This document shows, piece after piece, positions 43,057-50,435 of a DNA stretch of 63,552 nt. The stretch covers positions 1-63,552 of the forward strand of contig LADM01000063.1 in NCBI GenBank assembly GCA_000961645.1, given 5' to 3'. The notes beneath the pieces were generated by a model. The model was not told the DNA's origin, did not search any database, and saw only the letters and a list, made by a program, of their open reading frames with translations. This stretch comes from Gammaproteobacteria bacterium BRH_c0. GTDB lineage: Bacteria > Pseudomonadota > Gammaproteobacteria > Pseudomonadales > Porticoccaceae. Within the stretch, counting starts at the first letter, position 1, and each line of letters begins with the position of its first letter. The position numbers and the translations under genes are program-made.

Positions 43057-45555
43057 TCAGTGCATCACATCCACGGTTTCGATACGGGTCTGGCCCTGCA
43101 AGACGCGCTTTGCGGCCTTGCGATCCACCAGAGAGAATTCCATGGGGGTCAGATCTCCGGCCTCAAGCCCGGTAAGATGACGCTCCTCGCTCACTTCGCC
43201 GTAGAGGGTGGTGCGCTGCCAGGATGTGCGCCCGGCGCGCTCGATGCGCTCGATCATCTGCCGGGGCGAGGTTTCCTGGCCGTGGCTGGCGCCAGCGGCG
43301 GTGGTGATGGATTCGTTCATCAGGGTGCCGCCCAGGTCGTTGACCCCCGCATTGAGACAGGCCACCACGCCCTCCTCGCCGAGCTTGACCCAGGACGCCT
43401 GGATATTGGTGATCAGGGGGCTGAGTACCAGCCGCGCCACCGCGTGCATCAGGATCGACTCGCGGAAGGTCGGGCCTTTGCGGGCTTTGCCCTTGCGGTA
43501 GAGGGGCGCTTCCATGGCCACGAAAGGCAGCGGCACAAACTCGGTGATACCGCCGGTGCGGGCCTGCAAGTCGCGGATATGCAGCAGGTGCCGCGCCCAG
43601 TGGATGGGGCGGTCGACATGACCGAACATGATGGTGGCGGTAGTTCTCAAACCGACCTTGTGAGCAGTCTCGATCACGTCGAGCCACTCCGAGGTATTGA
43701 CCTTGTCGGGGCAGATAATGGCGCGCACTTCCTCATCCAGCACCTCCGCCGCGGTGCCGGGCAGGGAGCTGAGGCCTGCCGCTTTCAGGCGCTGCAGAAA
43801 GTCCTCGACACCAATGCCGAGGGTGGCGGCGCCCTGGGAGATCTCCAGAGGCGAAAAGGCATGGACATGGATATCCGGACAGGCAGCTTTGACGGTTTTG
43901 CAGATATCGATATAGGTCTGGCCGGTGTATTCGGGGTGGATACCACCCTGCATGCATACCTCGGTGCCGCCCCGCGCCCAGGCCTCTTCGGTACGGCGGG
44001 CGATTTCGTGCTGTTCCAGGTCGTAGGGCTTGCCGCGCAGGTTCTCGCTGGCCTTGCCTTTCGAGAAGGCACAAAACTGGCACTTGTAGGTGCAGATATT
44101 GGTGTAGTTGATATTGCGGGTTACCACATAGCTGACCCGGTCGCCGCACAGCTCGCGGCGCACCGCGTCGGCCTGCTGGCACAGGTAGACAAAATCATCG
44201 CCCCGCGCCTGGAACAGTCGCTCGACCTGCTGTTCCGACAGCCTTTCGCCGCGCCGGGCGCTGGCTACAAGGTCACGCACCTGCGGGCTGACTTGCAGGG
44301 CATTGCGGGGAATTTGGTTGTTATCAACGCCGCCAATCTTCGCCAGCAACGCCGCCGGGGGCGGTGTCGGCGCGCCGGTTTCCCAGTCGTCGGTGCGGGC
44401 AAAACCCTCGCCATCCACCATGCGCAATACCGCGCTTTGTAACTTGCTATCGAGCCAGATTTGCGGCTGTTGCGCGTAGGCCGGGTAGATGGTGAGGCGC
44501 TCGTCCAGATGCTTGCCCGCGCGGTAGGTTTCATCGGCCAGCAGCTGCAGGTGAGGCCAGGGGGCCTCGGGATTGACGAAATCCGGGGTCACCGGTGAGA
44601 CACCGCCCCAGTCGTTGATGCCCGCGTCCACCAGCTGTGGCAGCACGCCATCGGCGCTGAGGTTGGGGGGCGCCTGGATATTCATCTGGGCGCCAAAAAC
44701 AATGCGCGCTACCGCGATGGTCCACAGCAATTCGTCGAGATCCGGTTCCGGCGCATTGACCATTTTGGTGTTGGCCTTGGCGCGGAAGTTCTGGATGATC
44801 ACTTCCTGCAAATGGCCGTACTGTTCGTGGAGTTGACGCAGGGCCAGCAGGGATTCGATGCGTTCGCGGCGGGTTTCGCCAATGCCAATCAGGATGCCGG
44901 AGGTAAAGGGGACTTTTGCCTGTCCCGCCAGGGCGATGGTTTCGAGGCGCACGACCGGGTCCTTGTCTGGCGAGCCGTAGTGGGGCATGCCCTTTTCGCA
45001 CAGGCGGCTGGAAGCGGATTCGAGCATGATGCCCATGGAGGCGGACACCGGGCGCAAAAAGGCGATTTCCTCGGCCGTCATATTGCCGGCATTGATGTGG
45101 GGCAAGAGGCCCGTTTCATCAAATACGGCTTTGGCTACGTGGGCGACGTATTCGAGGGTGCTGGCAAAACCCAGCTCGGCCAGTGCCGCACGGGCGGCGT
45201 TGTAGCGCAGTTCGGGTTTTTCACCGAGGGTAAACAGCGCCTCCTTGCAGCCCTGGCGCGCGCCCTCGCGGGCAACATCCAGCACTTGTTCAACACTCAT
45301 ATAAGGCTGTTCGATTTTGCTCGGGGTCTGGGCGAAGGTGCAGTAGTGGCACACATCGCGGCACAGATGGGTGAGGGGAATAAACACCTTGCGGGAATAG
45401 GTAATAGTATTGCGATGGGCGCCATCGCGCAGCGCAGCGGCGACCTCCATCAATGCGGGCAAGTCGGTACAGTCCGCCAGCTGCAGGGCCTGTTGTTGGC
45501 TCAAGGCGACCCCGTGCAGGGCCTTGTCGAGCAGTTGTCGCATGGTGGATCCCAT
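43057..45555 (-). CDS. fbiC: FbiC, bifunctional FO synthase (CofG-CofH fusion)
   Basis: A radical-SAM enzyme fusing both halves of FO synthase, which joins 5-amino-6-ribitylaminouracil to tyrosine to build the deazaflavin. N-terminal CofG half: cluster motif LCRDVCHYCTFAQTP (CxxxCxxC). C-terminal CofH half: ICTYKCQFCAFSKGK. Intermediate sequences such as MTAEEIAFLRPV and GGVSPVTPDFVNPEAPWP also match. The order CofG then CofH is that of actinobacterial FbiC, at similar length (about 832 residues here). Start: ATG 45555 is preferred; ATG 45543 and GTG 45600 (overlapping cofC) are alternatives. Confidence 0.96.
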   Translation of the reverse strand: MGSTMRQLLDKALHGVALSQQQALQLADCTDLPALMEVAAALRDGAHRNTITYSRKVFIPLTHLCRDVCHYCTFAQTPSKIEQPYMSVEQVLDVAREGARQGCKEALFTLGEKPELRYNAARAALAELGFASTLEYVAHVAKAVFDETGLLPHINAGNMTAEEIAFLRPVSASMGIMLESASSRLCEKGMPHYGSPDKDPVVRLETIALAGQAKVPFTSGILIGIGETRRERIESLLALRQLHEQYGHLQEVIIQNFRAKANTKMVNAPEPDLDELLWTIAVARIVFGAQMNIQAPPNLSADGVLPQLVDAGINDWGGVSPVTPDFVNPEAPWPHLQLLADETYRAGKHLDERLTIYPAYAQQPQIWLDSKLQSAVLRMVDGEGFARTDDWETGAPTPPPAALLAKIGGVDNNQIPRNALQVSPQVRDLVASARRGERLSEQQVERLFQARGDDFVYLCQQADAVRRELCGDRVSYVVTRNINYTNICTYKCQFCAFSKGKASENLRGKPYDLEQHEIARRTEEAWARGGTEVCMQGGIHPEYTGQTYIDICKTVKAACPDIHVHAFSPLEISQGAATLGIGVEDFLQRLKAAGLSSLPGTAAEVLDEEVRAIICPDKVNTSEWLDVIETAHKVGLRTTATIMFGHVDRPIHWARHLLHIRDLQARTGGITEFVPLPFVAMEAPLYRKGKARKGPTFRESILMHAVARLVLSPLITNIQASWVKLGEEGVVACLNAGVNDLGGTLMNESITTAAGASHGQETSPRQMIERIERAGRTSWQRTTLYGEVSEERHLTGLEAGDLTPMEFSLVDRKAAKRVLQGQTRIETVDVMH

Positions 45556-45583
45556 AAAGAGGATATTCCTGATTCTAGACTGA

Positions 45584-46327
45584 TTACGCCGACCGGACAC
45601 TCACTTCGTCTTCCCTGCTCACAGGTGCGAGAGGAAGATTTTGCAGCAAGCGCCAGCTGTGGCGCCCGGCGAGCCGGGGGCTGTTGGCGCAATGGCTGGC
45701 AAAGCAGGCCAGGTCATCGGGTGTATCAATATCCAGGGCCAGTGCTGCGGAACTGACCACATCGACCCTGAGGTTGCGCTCACTGGCCAGCTGGCAGTGG
45801 CGACTGAAACTGTTTTTGCCATAGGCATAGGGTATCGCCAGTGGCGGTGAAACGAGCAGCACATTGGTGCCATCCTGCTCATCATCCGGGGTCAGGGTGA
45901 TATGTGCACCCGGTCCCTGACTGCGATGATGGGCCAGCACCCGCTCCAGTTCGGCACTGTCGATCATGGGGATATCACCGTGCAGCACCAGCACCGCATC
46001 CGCCCCCTGCTCTGCCAGATAACGGGCGGCATCGGTAACCGCACCATTGAGGCCGAAGGCATTATCCTGTGGCTCAAGCCGGGTATGGACAGGAAAGCGC
46101 ACCTCGAGAGACTGCACAGCGGGATCATTGCTGATCACCAGCACACCCGCCACCCCCTTCACCTGCGACACTTCCGCGAGGACATCCTCCAGCATCGCCT
46201 GGCACAGTTCCCGGCGCTGCCCGGCCGAGAGCAGGGGCGACAGGCGCTGCTTGGCCTCCTTCGCATCCTTTACCGGAAGGATTATCCACACAGCTTCTTC
46301 TACTGGCTCTACCCTGTTGCTACTCAT
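45584..46327 (-). CDS. cofC: CofC, 2-phospho-lactate (or PEP/3-PG) guanylyltransferase
   Basis: A 247-residue nucleotidyltransferase that activates the phospho-acid with GTP for CofD. The start VWIILPVKDAKEAKQRLSPL and LVLHGDIPMIDSAELERVL are typical, as are TPDDEQDGTNVLLV and ALDIDTPDDLACF. In bacteria the acid may be phosphoenolpyruvate, while Paraburkholderia and some others use 3-phosphoglycerate; the determining pocket residues cannot be judged without alignment. ATG 46327 (SSNRVEPVEE) is preferred over an upstream start at 46384 within npdG; it lies 11 bases after the npdG stop. Confidence 0.95.
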   Translation of the reverse strand: MSSNRVEPVEEAVWIILPVKDAKEAKQRLSPLLSAGQRRELCQAMLEDVLAEVSQVKGVAGVLVISNDPAVQSLEVRFPVHTRLEPQDNAFGLNGAVTDAARYLAEQGADAVLVLHGDIPMIDSAELERVLAHHRSQGPGAHITLTPDDEQDGTNVLLVSPPLAIPYAYGKNSFSRHCQLASERNLRVDVVSSAALALDIDTPDDLACFASHCANSPRLAGRHSWRLLQNLPLAPVSREDEVSVRSA

Positions 46328-46338
46328 GGCAAAGGCTG

Positions 46339-47016
46339 TCAGCCCTGATCGTCCAGGCCACTGATGCGGATACCCGCGTGGCACTTGTGGGCGCGGTTGA
46401 TATTGATAATGACGGAGGTCAGTGCCTCGGCTGCAGCGGCATTGGCGATAGGACCGGCATGGAAGCCGCGCATACCCACGGCCTGCACCAGCTCGACGAC
46501 CTTCTCCCGTGCTTCCTTGCTGTTGCCACTGACCAGCACATCGCAGTCGAGGCCGTGGCCTTCCTGCAGGTGATGGGCCGCCACATTCTGGAAGGCGGAG
46601 ACAACCTGCACACTCTCACCGAGCAGTTGCTGGGCGGCGGCTCCGGCGGAACCCTCTGGCGGCAGTTGTACCGTGCCCACTTTCGGCGGCATCAACGGGA
46701 CTGTCACGTCGATCAGAATTTTGCCGTCGAGAGCGGGCTGGATGCTTTCCAGCGTCGATTTGTGATGGGCAAAGGGGACAGTTAATACCACGATCTGCGC
46801 TGCCTGGGCGGCGGCGAGGTTTTCCATGGCCTGTACCTGCAGGTTGCTCTGACCCCGTTCAGCAAGCACCGCTTGCAGATCCTTGAGGGCTTCTTCAGCC
46901 TTTTCCTGGGTGCGGGAGCCAATAATGACCTGGTAGCCAGCGGCACTCCAGCGCCGGGCAAGGCCGGTACCCAGTGCGCCAGTGCCACCAATAATTGCGA
47001 TTACTTCATGTGTCAT
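46339..47016 (-). CDS. npdG: NADPH-dependent F420 reductase
   Basis: A 225-residue oxidoreductase that transfers hydride between NADPH and F420 (Fno/NpdG family). The dinucleotide fold starts IAIIGGTGALGTGLARRWSA, with GSRTQEKAEEAL after strand 2 giving the NADP-binding Ser/Arg. VVLTVPFAHHKSTLESIQ and DVTVPLMPPKVGTVQLPPEG, plus VSAFQNVAAHHL, are characteristic. As first gene of the F420 operon it links cofactor supply to the cellular NADPH pool. Confidence 0.94.
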   Translation of the reverse strand: MTHEVIAIIGGTGALGTGLARRWSAAGYQVIIGSRTQEKAEEALKDLQAVLAERGQSNLQVQAMENLAAAQAAQIVVLTVPFAHHKSTLESIQPALDGKILIDVTVPLMPPKVGTVQLPPEGSAGAAAQQLLGESVQVVSAFQNVAAHHLQEGHGLDCDVLVSGNSKEAREKVVELVQAVGMRGFHAGPIANAAAAEALTSVIININRAHKCHAGIRISGLDDQG

Positions 47017-47355
47017 TGCTGCCTCCAGGGTGGCAATAGGTAGTCAAAAAGGTCAGTGTCAAGACTGGATTCGGCGCTGCGGCTGCTTATTTGTTGGCAG
47101 GGTTAGTCCAGCTTTATTAAGGTGGCTACCGCGGGTCCGCAAAGGAAGACGATACTATCCACTCTCGGGCCAAATTGAAAGGCGTTAGGACAGCGGACAA
47201 GGCCGGTCAGCACCGTGAAAAACCTTGTTTTATGCAGGGTTTTATGCAAGTACAGACGAATTTCGAGCACCGTATTACCCCGCTCTCTCACCGGGCAAAT
47301 CCGTCCAAGGTTCTTCACCTCCACCTGAATCATTGGTGTATCATGGCCACCCTCT
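47017..47355. other. Divergent region between npdG and tRNA-Arg
   Basis: About 339 bases without a supported gene. The F420 operon promoter should be here on the minus strand. Near the tRNA, an extended -10-like TGTATCAT (47337-47344) lies 11 bases before the tRNA and may be its promoter; the -35 box is weak. Confidence 0.35.
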
Positions 47356-47432
47356 GCCTCCGTAGCTCAGCTGGATAGAGTAACCGGCTTCGAACCGGTT
47401 GGTCGGGAGTTCGAATCTCTCCGGAGGCGCCA
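47356..47432 (+). tRNA. tRNA-Arg (anticodon TCG)
   Basis: A 77-base tRNA with encoded CCA. Acceptor stem GCCTCCG pairs with CGGAGGC; anticodon stem ACCGG/CCGGT encloses loop CTTCGAA, with anticodon TCG at 47390-47392 reading CGA arginine codons; T loop TTCGAAT. A perfect terminator hairpin follows directly. Confidence 0.96.
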
Positions 47433-47441
47433 AACCAAAAA
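47414..47441 (+). repeat. tRNA-Arg 3'-end direct repeat, copy 1 (within the tRNA)
   Basis: 28 bases starting AATCTCTCCGGAGGCGCC cover the T-arm end, acceptor 3' strand, CCA and the first bases of the terminator. The same 28 bases recur at 47589-47616. Repeats of a tRNA 3' end are the usual mark of site-specific integration. Confidence 0.85.
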
Positions 47442-47467
47442 CCCGGCCTTGTGCCGGGTTTTTGGTT
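47433..47467 (+). terminator. Intrinsic terminator of tRNA-Arg
   Basis: A perfect 15-bp stem, AACCAAAAACCCGGC with GCCGGGTTTTTGGTT, loop CTTGT, starting right after the CCA; the T run is inside the stem. Confidence 0.9.
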
Positions 47468-47506
47468 TGGTGGGTTCGGAGAACCTGGTTCGGACTCCCC
47501 GTTCGA

Positions 47507-47585
47507 CAATATGTGCAAGCATATTGGACAAGGAGCGCAGCGACGCAGCCCCGCAGGGGTGGTTCCAGCCCCAAAGGCTGGAACC
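47507..47585. other. Two hairpins between the tRNA-end repeats
   Basis: CAATATG/CATATTG (47507-47526) and GGTTCCAGCC/GGCTGGAACC (47561-47585, perfect 10-bp stem) lie in the 147 bases between the two tRNA-end copies, with a smaller CCCC/GGGG stem between them. The structure could be part of a small RNA or of a short element; no coding frame is credible. Confidence 0.55.
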
Positions 47586-47588
47586 GTC

Positions 47589-47616
47589 AATCTCTCCGGA
47601 GGCGCCAAACCAAAAA
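47589..47616 (+). repeat. tRNA-Arg 3'-end direct repeat, copy 2 (orphan)
   Basis: Exact 28-base copy of 47414-47441, 175 bases downstream, without the rest of the tRNA. It is followed by its own terminator-like hairpin. Confidence 0.85.
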
Positions 47617-47641
47617 TCCGACATAGCGTGTCGGGTTTTTT
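47615..47641 (+). terminator. Intrinsic terminator after the orphan tRNA end
   Basis: CCGACA pairs with TGTCGG around TAGCG, followed by a run of T ending at 47641. It mirrors the position of the tRNA-Arg terminator but with a different stem. Confidence 0.8.
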
Positions 47642-47762
47642 ATGTGCCTTGCAGAATTATTGCAAGGCACATCTCCACACCAGCCCTTGCCTGAAACCCC
47701 AAGCCCACTTATCGTACCAGCCACTTTTGAGTAATCCCGCCACTATCAATAAGGAGAAAGCC

Positions 47763-48134
47763 ATGCCTGCCTATGTCACGTTGGGAAGCAACCAGATCGA
47801 AAATGCCCGTGCCTTTTATGATGAACTGATGGCTGAGATCGGCTGGCAACCGCTGTTTGAACACGGCTCCGGTGGGCGCGTGTACGGCGATGGCAACACC
47901 ATGTTCGGCATTGTTGGACCCTTCAACCAGCAACCTGCGACAGCGGGCAACGGCACCATGATTGGCTTTGCGCTGGGCTCGGCAGAGGCTGTCAACCGCT
48001 TTCACGCCAAGATACTGGAGCTGGGTGGCAGCGATGAGGGGGCGCCTGGTCCGCGCGGTCCCGAAGGACAAACCTACATGGCCTATGCCCGCGACCTGGA
48101 TGGCAACAAGATCTGCGCACTGTGCTTTGGCTAA
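47763..48134 (+). CDS. Small VOC (glyoxalase-like) protein
   Basis: A 123-residue single VOC protein: SNQIENARAFYDELMAEIGW at the start, GFALGSAEAVNRFHAKILEL, and YMAYARDLDGNKICALCF at the end. This matches the small glyoxalase/bleomycin-resistance-like group seen as stand-alone proteins (YP-D-DGN-K type). The usual first metal His is missing (MPAYVTLGSN), so enzymatic activity is doubtful. AAGGAG precedes ATG 47763. It lies 43 bases before the multiheme gene. Confidence 0.85.
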   Translation: MPAYVTLGSNQIENARAFYDELMAEIGWQPLFEHGSGGRVYGDGNTMFGIVGPFNQQPATAGNGTMIGFALGSAEAVNRFHAKILELGGSDEGAPGPRGPEGQTYMAYARDLDGNKICALCFG

Positions 48135-48177
48135 CCAGCGCAGAGTCTGTGTGCGCCATGCCGTGCCTCAGCAGCGG

Positions 48178-50337
48178 ATGACGGCCCGACAAATACCAGA
48201 CGCGATCAGCAAGCTGCTATCCCTGCCCGTGCTCTGCCTGGCCCTTTTGCTGGCTGGCTGCGACAACCCTGCCCCTGTCGCCACCCCGCAAACTGACAGT
48301 TCAGCACAACAGCAGGCAACGGCTGCGCCACCCCCAGCCGTGATGCCTGCATCCCATGACCAGCAAACGCTGCAGAACACCGGCCCCCAGGTCTGTAGCG
48401 GCTGCCACGCCGACCAGGTCGCTGAGTGGTCGGGCAGCCACCACGCCCTGGCCAACAGGCCCGTTTCTGCCGAGCTTGACCGGGCGGCGTTCACACCCAA
48501 ACGCCAGTTACAGGAATCAGGCGTTACCTATGAAATGGAGGAGAGGGACGGCGCGTTTGTAGTGCGAACCCTGACAACCGATGGCAGCGTGGAGGAGTAT
48601 CCGCTGGTGGGTGTGATCGGTCACACCCCCGTGCGACAGTACCTGGCGCTGCTGCCAGGCAACAGATTGCAGGCTATCAGCGCCATTTACGATGTCAGCA
48701 AGGATCGCTGGATCGATGTGTTTGCCGGTGAAAACCGCCAACCCGGAGAATGGGGCCACTGGACTGGCCAGGGCATGAACTGGAATGCCAACTGCGGCTG
48801 GTGCCATACCACTGAATACCGCAAGAATTTCGACTTTGCTGACAACAGCTACCATTCCACCTGGGTGCAACAGGGCATTACCTGCGCCTCCTGCCACAGC
48901 GGTCTTGAAGGCCATGTGGCCTCTGCACGGGCAGGGGAAAAGATCCAATTGCCCACGACCCTGTCACCGCAAAGCACCCTTGAAACCTGCGCTGGCTGCC
49001 ACTCCCGCCGCGACCAGCTGACTGCCGATGGCTTCAAACCCGGCGAACCTTACCCGGATCACTTCACCCTGGCACTGCCCGATCAGCCCGGCCTGTATCA
49101 CCCCAACGGCCAGATTCGCGATGAAGTCTTTGTGTACGGCTCCTTTGCCATGAGCAAAATGCACAGCGCCGGGGTAACCTGCGTCAATTGCCACAACCCC
49201 CACAGCCTGAAAACCATCTTGCCGGTGGAAGACAACAGCCTGTGCCAGAGCTGCCACCTGGCGGGCGCCATGGGTGCGCCTCTGATCGATCCGGTGGCCC
49301 ACAGTTTTCATCCCCAGGGCAGCGAGGGCAATCAGTGCGTCAACTGTCACATGCCGAAAACCACCTATATGCAGGCCGACCCCCGCGCCGACCACGGCTT
49401 TTTGCTGCCCGACCCGTTGATGACAAAGAGGCTCGACATTCCCAATGCCTGCAGCAACTGCCACAGCGATCAAAATCTGGATTGGGTGGTGCACTGGGGC
49501 GAACAGCGCCACGGTGCAAAACTCGCCAACAGCCGCCAGCGCCAACGCGCCCTGGCCATCAATGCTGCCTATCAAAACCAGCCCGAGGGGCTGGCGCTAT
49601 TGCTGGCATTGCTGAAGGATGAAACCATCCCCGCCGGGCGCGCCACCTATATCGGCCTGCTCGCCAGCTACCTGCCCAACGACAATGCGCTGGCAGCGAT
49701 TCAGCAGGCAGCCAATCATGACAGCCCGCTGGTGCGCGGCCGTAGCGCCACGGCACTGGCCTTGCAGGAAGACACCCAACCTGTGATGGATATGCTCGGC
49801 GATGACAGCCTGACCGTGCGTATGGCCGCCAGCCTTGGTTTGGCAGCGCGCGGTCTTGCCGTGCCAGGCCAACCCCACGGCAACGGCGCCAGCAGCGCGG
49901 AATTGCAGCACTACCTGGAATTCCACCGCGATCGCCCGCAAAGCCTGTTTGTGCTCGCCACTCAGGCAGTCCAGGCGGGCAGGCGCAGTAAGGTGCTGCG
50001 CCATCTTCGCCGCGCCATCAGTCTCGACAGCCGCAATCCTGATATTTATCACCAGAGCGCAATCCTGTTGAGCGGTGCCGGACTTGCCAGCGAGGCGAAA
50101 AAAACCCTGCTCGATGGCTGGCAACTGTTTCCGCAAAACGCCGTACTGCCCTACTCCCTCGGTCTGCTGGCTGGCGAGGCTGGGGACATGGACGCAGCCA
50201 TTCGCTATCTGCAAAAAACCGTGGCGCTGGATCCGACTTTCCAGCGCGCCTGGTACAACCTGTCACTGGCTTACACGCGCACGGGCCGCGCCCGCGAGGC
50301 ACAAGAGGCTATGGAGCGGGCCAACGCCGAGCCATAA
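48178..50337 (+). CDS. Octaheme c-type cytochrome lipoprotein with TPR domain
   Basis: A 719-residue exported protein. The signal peptide ends in the lipobox LLLAGC (Cys28), so it is membrane-anchored, probably facing the periplasm. Eight CxxCH heme motifs occur: CSGCH, CGWCH, CASCH, CAGCH, CVNCH, CQSCH, CVNCH and CSNCH. After the heme part (to about 440) come HEAT-like (about 450-570) and TPR (about 600-715) repeats, the latter with LPYSLGLLAGEAGDMDAAIR and AWYNLSLAYTRTGRAREAQE. It resembles cytochrome c-554/octaheme-type proteins with TPR tails. It may pass electrons to a terminal oxidoreductase not present here. A sulfatase gene follows on the same strand. Confidence 0.92.
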   Translation: MTARQIPDAISKLLSLPVLCLALLLAGCDNPAPVATPQTDSSAQQQATAAPPPAVMPASHDQQTLQNTGPQVCSGCHADQVAEWSGSHHALANRPVSAELDRAAFTPKRQLQESGVTYEMEERDGAFVVRTLTTDGSVEEYPLVGVIGHTPVRQYLALLPGNRLQAISAIYDVSKDRWIDVFAGENRQPGEWGHWTGQGMNWNANCGWCHTTEYRKNFDFADNSYHSTWVQQGITCASCHSGLEGHVASARAGEKIQLPTTLSPQSTLETCAGCHSRRDQLTADGFKPGEPYPDHFTLALPDQPGLYHPNGQIRDEVFVYGSFAMSKMHSAGVTCVNCHNPHSLKTILPVEDNSLCQSCHLAGAMGAPLIDPVAHSFHPQGSEGNQCVNCHMPKTTYMQADPRADHGFLLPDPLMTKRLDIPNACSNCHSDQNLDWVVHWGEQRHGAKLANSRQRQRALAINAAYQNQPEGLALLLALLKDETIPAGRATYIGLLASYLPNDNALAAIQQAANHDSPLVRGRSATALALQEDTQPVMDMLGDDSLTVRMAASLGLAARGLAVPGQPHGNGASSAELQHYLEFHRDRPQSLFVLATQAVQAGRRSKVLRHLRRAISLDSRNPDIYHQSAILLSGAGLASEAKKTLLDGWQLFPQNAVLPYSLGLLAGEAGDMDAAIRYLQKTVALDPTFQRAWYNLSLAYTRTGRAREAQEAMERANAEP

Positions 50338-50435
50338 CCCGACCCACAGCGCTTCATGGCCCATCGGCAAACCTGTTGATATACAATACTGCATCGTATA
50401 GATTTACAGCCCGATAACAATACAAGGGGCACCAT

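Noticed and set aside
42640..44442. 600-codon open frame opposite cofE and fbiC
   Set aside because: It is antisense to two clear F420 genes, has no domain or ribosome site and arises from GC-rich codon use.
47507..47585. Clustered hairpins considered as a CRISPR or attC-like array
   Set aside because: The stems differ from each other, there are no regular repeats or spacers, and no cas or integron integrase gene is near.
47330..47626. Several short frames through tRNA-Arg encoding peptides such as RRDSNSRPTGSKPV
   Set aside because: These are the well-known false translations of tRNA genes and their repeats; the DNA is fully explained by the tRNA, its terminator and the duplicated 3' end.
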